Of a DNA stretch of 25,272 nt, positions 16,559 to 25,272 are shown piece after piece (the stretch's first letter is position 1; the number at the start of each line of letters is the position of its first letter). The notes beneath the pieces were generated by a model. It worked only from the letters and a program-made list of their open reading frames with translations, was not told where the DNA came from and ran no database searches. Origin of the DNA: DASZHJ01 sp035938015 (GTDB lineage Bacteria > Pseudomonadota > Alphaproteobacteria > ATCC43930 > CGMCC-115725). The stretch covers positions 1 through 25,272 of the forward strand of contig DASZHJ010000488.1 of the NCBI GenBank assembly GCA_035938015.1. Reading direction: 5' to 3'. Both the position numbers and the translations under genes were made by a program.

Positions 16559-16583
16559 GGAACGACCCATATTAGGCACCGTT
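16559..16583 (+). promoter_or_regulatory. EcfG-type general stress promoter of the sigma gene
   Basis: GGAAC (16559-16563), a 16-bp spacer, then CGTT (16580-16583): an exact match to the alphaproteobacterial EcfG consensus GGAAC-N16/17-CGTT. It lies about 115 bp upstream of the proposed sigma-factor start on the same strand, so the sigma factor probably activates its own gene. Confidence 0.85.
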
Positions 16584-16698
16584 GTCGTTTGGGAGTGCAC
16601 GACATGATTGGCCAGGCGATCGCGCGAAAAGCGCGAAGGAGCTCGGTATTTTCAGAGGGAAGGGGGCAGATCCGCCAACGTCCATGGAGCAAGATGTC

Positions 16699-17283
16699 AT
16701 GCGAGACGAACAGCGAAACGACCTGCACCAGAGCATCATCGAGCAGCTGCCGCAGCTGCGCGCGTTTGCGGTGCTGCTGACTCATGACCGGAGCTTCGCC
16801 GACGACCTCGTGCAAGAGGCGGCAGTGCGCGCACTCGCACATGCCGACCAGTTCCAGCCCGGCACCAACTTCAAGGCGTGGATCACCACGATCTTGCGGA
16901 ACTCGTATTTCAACGTGGTCCGGCTCAGGAGCCGCGTGGCACCGATGAGCGCGGTGGCGCCGGAGGACGAGCCGACCACGAGCGGCGGGCAGGAGGAGCA
17001 CTTGGACCTACGCGACTTCGAGCGCGCGTTCAAATGCCTGCCCACGGCGCAGCGCGAGGCGCTGCTGCTGGTGGGCGCGAGCGGGTTCTCCTACGAGGCC
17101 GCCGCGGAGGTGGCGGGCTGCGCCGTCGGCACTATGAAGAGCCGCGTCGCGCGTGGCCGCACCCAGCTCGAACGCATCCTCGATGGCGAGACCACGGGCG
17201 AGGAAGCGAACGCCTTCCGTTGGGGACTCCTGCAAGGCCGCGAGGAGCGAGACGGTCGGCGGCCGGATGCGCACGCTCATTGA
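16699..17283 (+). CDS. ecfG: EcfG-type (ECF15) general stress RNA polymerase sigma factor
   Basis: 194 residues from the ATG at 16699, which has GGAG 9 nt upstream (ATG at 16684 is an alternative). Sigma region 2 is LPQLRAFAVLLTHDRSFADDLVQEAAVRAL followed by FQPGTNFKAWITTILRN. Region 4 is LPTAQREALLLVGASGFSYEAAAEVAGCAVGTMKSRVARGRTQL, close to the EcfG form. A C-terminal tail of about 35 residues, ending in a basic/His stretch, is longer than usual. EcfG proteins direct the general stress response and are normally held by NepR and released by phosphorylated PhyR; neither gene is in this window, so this may be an extra EcfG paralogue. An EcfG promoter lies upstream. Confidence 0.9.
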   Translation: MRDEQRNDLHQSIIEQLPQLRAFAVLLTHDRSFADDLVQEAAVRALAHADQFQPGTNFKAWITTILRNSYFNVVRLRSRVAPMSAVAPEDEPTTSGGQEEHLDLRDFERAFKCLPTAQREALLLVGASGFSYEAAAEVAGCAVGTMKSRVARGRTQLERILDGETTGEEANAFRWGLLQGREERDGRRPDAHAH

Positions 17284-17400
17284 GCTGAGGCACAGAATCC
17301 TCGCAAGTGCTCGAGGCGGTCGTGGACGTTTACCCGACGCTCGTGGCCAACTGGGACTTCGCTGCGTCCAATCTCCGGTAAGGCGGAACTTTCTCGCTCG

Positions 17401-17440
17401 CCCCGGGGCTGTCAGCGCCGCCCCTGGGCTGTCAGCGAGG
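17401..17440. repeat. 20-bp tandem duplication at the end of the holin-like gene
   Basis: Bases 17401-17420 and 17421-17440 are two head-to-tail copies matching at 17 of 20 positions and sharing GGGCTGTCAGCG. The minus-strand stop codon of the membrane-protein gene (17432-17434) lies inside the right-hand copy. The flanking 17284-17400 holds no gene I can support. Confidence 0.7.
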
Positions 17441-17857
17441 ACGCGATCTCGAGGTTTCATCCGCGGTCAGCACGCCCGCGATGAAGGCGGCTGCCAGCGT
17501 GAGAGCCTTGTTGTCCCGCACGAACCCCTCCGCATCGGCGACCAGGGACCCGAGATCGGGCAGCGGCGCCACCTCGTGCCTGCGCGACGGCCGGCTGAGA
17601 TACTGGCTGACCCCTGCCGCGATGGCGGCAAGGGCACTGAGCGTGCCTGCAACCACAAGCGCAGCACTGGCGACCCCGACGATCGGGATCAGGCAGATCA
17701 ACAACGCCGCGACGGCAAAACCGCCGGCGGCGCTTGCGCATGCCACGCTCACAACTATCAGCACGACCCAGGTCGCCGTCCGTCGCGTCTCGCTCAGCCC
17801 ATGGCGGGCCAGTCCGAACTCGATGACGGCCGCGGCGAGTTTCAGTGGATCGGCCAT
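17432..17857 (-). CDS. Small integral membrane protein, holin-superfamily-like
   Basis: 141 residues with two long hydrophobic helices (about 29-52 and 54-83) rich in Ala/Gly/Val, a basic loop (SRPSRRHE), then a third weakly hydrophobic segment (about 118-131). The layout resembles the phage-holin superfamily 6 proteins often encoded next to DUF883-type genes in Alphaproteobacteria. Function unknown. Second gene of a two-gene operon with the DUF883-like gene, 13 bp apart, so under the same EcfG-type promoter. A hairpin spans the junction. Confidence 0.7.
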   Translation of the reverse strand: MADPLKLAAAVIEFGLARHGLSETRRTATWVVLIVVSVACASAAGGFAVAALLICLIPIVGVASAALVVAGTLSALAAIAAGVSQYLSRPSRRHEVAPLPDLGSLVADAEGFVRDNKALTLAAAFIAGVLTADETSRSRPR

Positions 17858-17862
17858 ACTAA

Positions 17863-17880
17863 GGGGCGCCTTAGCGCCCC
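17863..17880 (-). promoter_or_regulatory. Intercistronic hairpin between DUF883-like and holin-like genes
   Basis: GGGGCGC and GCGCCCC form a 7-bp stem with loop TAAG on the minus strand. The loop contains the stop codon of the upstream gene and part of the only purine-rich sequence (AAGG) before the downstream ATG. It could limit translation of the second gene unless ribosomes finish the first. Confidence 0.5.
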
Positions 17881-18170
17881 AGCAGGCGACCGCTGATCAG
17901 TCCGACCCCGAATGCGACCAGCAGGCTGGTCAGCGGCTGTTCTTCCACTTGCCGGCCGATCGCCTTGATCGACCGGTCCCCCTGCTTGGAGAGCGCTCGA
18001 TAAAGTCGATCAGCGTCATCGCTGAGGCGCTCAACGGCCTCGTGCGTCGATCCCTTGGCGATGTCGTACGTGCCGTTCTTGACGTGCTCCATCAGCCGAG
18101 AGAGATCGCGCTTGAGCAGCGCGACGTCATCGCCAACCGAGTCGAGATCCGATGTATTTTTCGCGCTCAT
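17871..18170 (-). CDS. DUF883 (ElaB/YqjD-like) membrane-anchored stress protein
   Basis: 99 residues. An N-terminal soluble helical part (about 1-75; DDVALLKRDLSRLMEHV, then a heptad-like RLSDDADRLYRALSKQ) is followed by a single C-terminal hydrophobic anchor, PLTSLLVAFGVGLISGRLLGR, the typical ElaB/YqjD-type ending with its GxxxGRLLGR. In E. coli such proteins bind ribosomes at the membrane in stationary phase; the role here is inferred only. AAGGAGG before the ATG at 18170 is a strong ribosome binding site. A perfect EcfG-type promoter lies 75-99 bp upstream, placing the gene in the general stress regulon. Confidence 0.82.
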   Translation of the reverse strand: MSAKNTSDLDSVGDDVALLKRDLSRLMEHVKNGTYDIAKGSTHEAVERLSDDADRLYRALSKQGDRSIKAIGRQVEEQPLTSLLVAFGVGLISGRLLGR

Positions 18171-18244
18171 GCACAGGCCTCCTCCTTGAGACGTGGCCGG
18201 CCCAGGCCGCCTCGCCCAGTGATCAGATTTGGCACCATGGCTGA

Positions 18245-18269
18245 AACGCGTGGCCGGTCTTTGAGTTCC
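18245..18269 (-). promoter_or_regulatory. EcfG-type promoter of the DUF883/holin-like operon
   Basis: On the minus strand, GGAAC (18269-18265), a 16-bp spacer and CGTT (18248-18245) match the EcfG consensus exactly, with the same spacing as the promoter before the sigma gene. It points at the gene starting at 18170, leaving a leader of about 65-70 nt. Confidence 0.87.
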
Positions 18270-18317
18270 CCGAACTCCGCGAAACACGCACGTCGCGCCA
18301 TCGATCCTGGCGCGGTG

Positions 18318-18361
18318 TCTAGGTATTTTCCGTATGGGTTCTAGGTAGTTTCGGGTCTGGC
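18318..18361. repeat. 11-bp-phased direct repeats, candidate response-regulator site
   Basis: Four consecutive 11-mers each begin with TC: TCTAGGTATTT, TCCGTATGGGT, TCTAGGTAGTT, TCGGGTCTGGC. The first and third agree at 10 of 11 positions and are exactly 22 bp apart. OmpR/PhoB-type regulators bind direct repeats with 11-bp phasing, and the next plus-strand gene (18655) is such a regulator. The array also lies 50-90 bp upstream of the EcfG-type promoter facing the other way. Confidence 0.5.
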
Positions 18362-18564
18362 GGAATATGCGGGTCGCCGACTAACGTTGGGTGGACCGCT
18401 GCGTCATGGGTACAAGTTGCTCACAGTAGAGCGCGAGGGCGCAAAAGGTGCAACGTGCTGCCGGATTGTGCGACCGGTGAAGCGATGGTCCTTTCAGCTG
18501 CGGAAGCGGGCTATGCCCCTGGTCCGCTCCGCCGAGCCTACCTCGTCCCCGCGAGGCAGGCCCC

Positions 18565-18596
18565 GCGCCCCGCCTCGTCCCCCCGAGGCGGGGCGC
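18565..18596 (+). promoter_or_regulatory. Strong hairpin in the leader of the response-regulator gene
   Basis: GCGCCCCGCCTCG (18565-18577) and its exact complement (18584-18596) form a 13-bp stem around TCCCCC. A shorter related hairpin, CCTCG-N6-CGAGG (18541-18556), precedes it; both loops carry TCCCC. The structure ends 58 nt before the start codon at 18655. No T-tract follows, so it is more likely a leader RNA structure or protein site than a terminator. Confidence 0.5.
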
Positions 18597-18654
18597 ATCT
18601 ATCACTGGGGCGTCTGATTCGCCAGGCTCGATTCGTTCCGGGAGGGACAAAACG

Positions 18655-19458
18655 ATGACCAACCTTCAAGAGCCCATCGCGCAGCCGCCGCGTCCCGCGG
18701 CGAAATCACCGTCCGAAGCCCTGACTTCGGGAGCTAGCCGGCCGGTGCGCGTCGCCGTGGTCGACGACGACGACGACTTTCGGCGCGCGCTCTGCTTCCA
18801 CTTAAGCGATCAGGGGCTCGAGGCCGTCGCCTGCTCGGGTGGCCGGGCGGCGCTCGAGTTCTTGGGTGCCGAGACCGCGGACGTGATCCTATTGGATTGG
18901 CGCATGCCGGAGATGAATGGCCTGGAGGTGTTGCGTGAACTGCGCCAGCGCGGGACGATGACGCCCGTTATCTTCTTGACCGGGCTCGCCGACGAGGTGT
19001 TCGAGGAGGCGGCCTTGGCGGGCGGCGCGGTCGACTTCGTCGACAAATCGCGCCGGCTGTCCATTTTAATGCGGCGCATCGAGCTCATCGTGGACGGCCA
19101 GCGGCCGCTGCCGGATGCGAGCCAGCAACCACCGCCCTCACAGGTGAGGCTGGGTCAGCTCGAGCTGCGCTTCGACATCAATCGGGCGTTCTGGCGCGGC
19201 GCCGCGGTCGACTTGACGCTGACCGAGTTCCGCATGATCTCGCAGCTCGCTATGAGACCAGGCGAGGATGTTTCCTACCGCGAGCTCTATGATCTCGTGC
19301 ACGGCAAGGATTTCATCGCGGGCTGTGGCTCCGACGGCTACCGCACGAACGTCCGCACCTTCATCAAGCGCATTCGCCGGAAGTTCCGCGAGATCGACCA
19401 TATGTTCGATTGCATCGAGAATTACGCCCGGTTCGGTTATCGTTGGACGATCCGGTAG
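18655..19458 (+). CDS. OmpR-family response regulator (REC + winged helix), atypical receiver
   Basis: 267 residues. A disordered N-terminus of about 30 residues precedes a receiver domain with the acidic pocket VVDDDDD (about 37-41), phosphoacceptor D81 (LLDWRMPEMNG), T109 and K131. The lysine is followed by Ser-Arg (DFVDKSR) rather than the usual Pro. The C-terminal Trans_reg_C winged helix (about 160-267) includes LTLTEFRMISQLAMRPGEDVSYRELYDLVHG and the wing FGYRWTIR. GGGAGGG precedes the ATG. It converges with the hybrid kinase gene (37 bp between stops), a likely functional partner. Upstream direct repeats suggest autoregulation. Confidence 0.9.
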   Translation: MTNLQEPIAQPPRPAAKSPSEALTSGASRPVRVAVVDDDDDFRRALCFHLSDQGLEAVACSGGRAALEFLGAETADVILLDWRMPEMNGLEVLRELRQRGTMTPVIFLTGLADEVFEEAALAGGAVDFVDKSRRLSILMRRIELIVDGQRPLPDASQQPPPSQVRLGQLELRFDINRAFWRGAAVDLTLTEFRMISQLAMRPGEDVSYRELYDLVHGKDFIAGCGSDGYRTNVRTFIKRIRRKFREIDHMFDCIENYARFGYRWTIR

Positions 19459-19495
19459 GGGCGGTGCGCTTCCGTAGCGGCGCTAGGCATAGGCT

Positions 19496-21604
19496 TCAAT
19501 CGCTCTCGCGGAGGGCGTCGGCATCGGCCGTGCCGAGCGCGCGCTGGAGCACGCGGCGCAGATCGTCGTCCCGATAGGGCTTTTGCAGAAATTCGCCCGG
19601 CAGTTCGCCGATCGTATTGAACGACGCCGCATAGCCGGACGTGAATATCACGCGGAGCCCCGGTCTGAGCTCAAGAGCCCGGCGCGCGAGATCGAGGCCG
19701 CCCATGCCGCCGGGTATCACCACGTCGGTGAACAACAAGTCAATCGAGGCGGCGCTCGCCAGAAGCTCGAGCGCCGCTGCCGCGCTATCGGCCTCCAGCA
19801 CGCTGTGCCCGAGCTCCTCGAGGCGAGCGACCGCCACGCTCCGCACGATGGCGTTGTCCTCGACCACCAGCACCGCATGCGGCCGCGAGGGTGCCTCTAC
19901 TTTAGTGTCTGCCGACGTCTCTTCGTCGATCGGATGTGCGACGGTAGTCCGCGGCAAGTAAAGCCGAATGCGGGTGCCCGCGCCGACCACGCTGTCGATC
20001 GCCACATGTCCACTGGCTTGCTTGATGAAGCCGTGCACCATGCTGAGACCCAAACCGCTGCCCTTGCCAGGTGCCTTTGTGGTGAAGAAGGGCTCGAAGG
20101 CACGGTCGACCACGTCCTGGGGCATGCCGACCCCGGTATCGCTCACCGTCACCACGACGTAATCCCCAGCCGGCGGCTCGAGCGCGGCCCCACTTTGATG
20201 CATGTTGGCGCATTCGATGGTGAGGGTGCCACCGTCCGGCATGGAGTCGCGCGCGTTGATCGCCAGATTGACCAGAGCGGACTCGACCTGGGCGGGATCA
20301 GCGAAAATCGGCCAGATGCCTTCGCCCGGGCGGATCTCGATTCTGACATGCTCGCCGAGCACCGGGCCAAGCAACCTCGCCATGCGCGAGACCATCTCGC
20401 AGAGGTCGATAACCTTGGGCTGATGCGGCTGGTGACGGGCAAAGGTCAACAGCTGCCGAACTAAATCGGCGCAGTTCAGCGCGGCGCCGAGTGCGTTCGT
20501 CACGCGCTCCTGGTCCTTCGTGCCCGCTTTCAGCGAGCGCGTGAGCGCATCGAGATTCCAGATGATCACGCTCAGCATGTTGTTGAAATCATGCGCAATG
20601 CCGCCGGTGAGCCGGCCGATAGCATCCAGCTTCTGGGATTGCAGAAGCTGCTGCTCGAGTTGGCGCCGATAGGTGATGTCGAGGCATGTGCCGAGGATTT
20701 CCTTGGGCGCGCCGGCGTCATCCCTCACCAGCACGGCCTGGTCCAGGAACACCTTCTCGGAGTTATCGGCACAGCGCCAGCGGTACTCGGTGGAAAGCGT
20801 GCCCGTTTCGACGATGGCCGCCACTTGCGAGAGGACGCGCGGCAAGTCGGTCGGATGGATGCGGGCAGTCCACAAATCCTCGTCGTCGATGAAGGCCGCG
20901 CGATTGAAGCCGACCGAGCTCGAAATGCCCTCGCTCAGGAATCTGGCCCCGGAAAACCGCCCCTTCAGGTCCGCCGTATAGAGAGCGATCGGGAGCGATC
21001 GAATGATAACCGACTGAATGCCCTCGATCTGGCGGAGCGCTCTCTCGGTCTGTAGCTTGTCGGCGCGCGCGCGCAGGTTCTCCCAGTAGAGCCGACGCTC
21101 GAGCTCGGCCTGCTGGCGCACCGCCTCCGTCTTCTTGAAGAGGTCGACGAACACCGCGACCTTCGCTCGCAGCACCGTCGAGTTGACCGGCTTGAACACG
21201 TAGTCGACCGCGCCCAGTGCGTAGCCGCGGGCAACCTCCTCCTCGTCTCGGTCGTAGGCAGTGATGAAGATGATCGGGGTATGGCGCGACCGCTCGCGCT
21301 GCCGGATCAGCGCCGCCAGCTCATATCCGTCCATGTCGGGCATCTGCACGTCGAGCAACACGAGCGCCACGTCATGGTGCAGCAGGTATCTCAGAGCCTC
21401 GGCCGCTGACGTCGTCTGGACGATCCGCTCGCTCAGCCCCTCCAGCATGCTGGCGACGACCAGCAGGTTCCTCGGCTTGTCGTCCACGATGAGCAGGGCT
21501 GCCTCGACCGGCGCCACGTGCGCTTCCGCCCCGTTGCCGTCATCGGGACGGGCAATCGGCTCGGGCGGCCAGCCGTTTTGCTCTACCTCATCAACGTCCC
21601 TCAA
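19496..21604 (-). CDS. Hybrid histidine kinase, REC-PAS-HisKA-HATPase-REC
   Basis: 702 residues, no transmembrane segment, so cytoplasmic. Domains in order: receiver 1 (about 35-155, LLDVQMPDMDG, D85); a helical linker; PAS (about 195-315) ending in EILGTCLDIT; HisKA with H338 in GGIAHDFNN; HATPase (N-box NLAINARDSM, DTGVGM, GSGLGLSMV); and receiver 2 (about 575-690, D627 in LLFTDVVIPGGMGG). The N-terminal receiver means input by phosphotransfer is likely. The start is TTG at 21604, supported by GGAGAGG 5 nt upstream. It follows the larger kinase gene after 26 bp on the same strand, so the two are probably co-transcribed. Confidence 0.92.
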   Translation of the reverse strand: MRDVDEVEQNGWPPEPIARPDDGNGAEAHVAPVEAALLIVDDKPRNLLVVASMLEGLSERIVQTTSAAEALRYLLHHDVALVLLDVQMPDMDGYELAALIRQRERSRHTPIIFITAYDRDEEEVARGYALGAVDYVFKPVNSTVLRAKVAVFVDLFKKTEAVRQQAELERRLYWENLRARADKLQTERALRQIEGIQSVIIRSLPIALYTADLKGRFSGARFLSEGISSSVGFNRAAFIDDEDLWTARIHPTDLPRVLSQVAAIVETGTLSTEYRWRCADNSEKVFLDQAVLVRDDAGAPKEILGTCLDITYRRQLEQQLLQSQKLDAIGRLTGGIAHDFNNMLSVIIWNLDALTRSLKAGTKDQERVTNALGAALNCADLVRQLLTFARHQPHQPKVIDLCEMVSRMARLLGPVLGEHVRIEIRPGEGIWPIFADPAQVESALVNLAINARDSMPDGGTLTIECANMHQSGAALEPPAGDYVVVTVSDTGVGMPQDVVDRAFEPFFTTKAPGKGSGLGLSMVHGFIKQASGHVAIDSVVGAGTRIRLYLPRTTVAHPIDEETSADTKVEAPSRPHAVLVVEDNAIVRSVAVARLEELGHSVLEADSAAAALELLASAASIDLLFTDVVIPGGMGGLDLARRALELRPGLRVIFTSGYAASFNTIGELPGEFLQKPYRDDDLRRVLQRALGTADADALRESD

Positions 21605-21630
21605 ACTCGCCTCTCCGAAATTGCCTGCCT

Positions 21631-25272
<3,642 letters not shown>

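Noticed and set aside
16406..16780. 124-codon plus-strand frame before ecfG
   Set aside because: It spans the EcfG promoter and overlaps ecfG out of frame; composition is Arg/Ser/Cys-rich and not protein-like.
17386..17413. GGAAC at 17386 as an EcfG promoter
   Set aside because: No CGTT at the required distance and no gene in the right orientation downstream.
18362..18388. Third EcfG-like promoter, GGAAT then CGTT, upstream of the response regulator
   Set aside because: The -35 has a mismatch and the spacer is 18 bp, outside the 16-17 bp norm.

Overview
The window is GC-rich, densely packed chromosomal DNA from an alphaproteobacterium, most likely of the Hyphomicrobiales or a nearby order. 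The evidence is the block aroA-cmk-rpsA / ihfB-lapA / trpF-trpB-trpA-accD-folC / trxA, the TIGR02300-type zinc-ribbon/acidic protein divergent from aroA, a CP4-like (class II) AroA, and an EcfG-type general-stress sigma factor with canonical GGAAC-N16-CGTT promoters. No CRISPR array, insertion sequence, integrase or rRNA gene was seen.

Region 1 (1-6241) is core metabolism. trxA is on the plus strand and ends in a strong intrinsic terminator. Facing it is a minus-strand operon pyrF-trpF-trpB-trpA-accD-folC (pyrimidine, tryptophan, malonyl-CoA and folate synthesis). Four of its five junctions are 4-nt stop/start overlaps, and folC appears to start at a rare CTG inside a CTGA overlap.

Region 2 (6242-11342) mixes accessory and core genes: a DoxX-like membrane protein, an ornithine cyclodeaminase-family enzyme overlapping lapA, ihfB, then a divergent IclR regulator / amidohydrolase pair with an AT-rich palindrome between them. 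Next is a decayed GNAT acetyltransferase, interrupted by an amber codon and lacking its C-terminus. This segment separates ihfB from rpsA, which are neighbours in many proteobacteria.

Region 3 (11366-15971) holds rpsA with its terminator, cmk and aroA on the minus strand, then the TIGR02300 protein and tRNA-Ala(GGC) on the plus strand.

Region 4 (16012-25272) is the signalling part and the most interesting. An EcfG-type sigma gene has its own EcfG-type promoter. A second perfect EcfG-type promoter drives a two-gene operon for small membrane-associated stress proteins (DUF883-like and holin-like). No phyR or nepR lies beside it. After a 480-bp divergent intergenic region with 11-bp-phased direct repeats and a 13-bp-stem hairpin come an atypical OmpR-family regulator (plus strand), a REC-PAS-kinase-REC hybrid kinase, and a very large poly-HAMP/GAF/kinase/triple-REC hybrid kinase (both minus strand), the last cut by the window end. 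The HAMP repeats are 276 bp long, and adjacent copies share at least 114 identical bases. I infer, without proof, a stress-sensing module in which these kinases and the regulator act alongside the EcfG branch.
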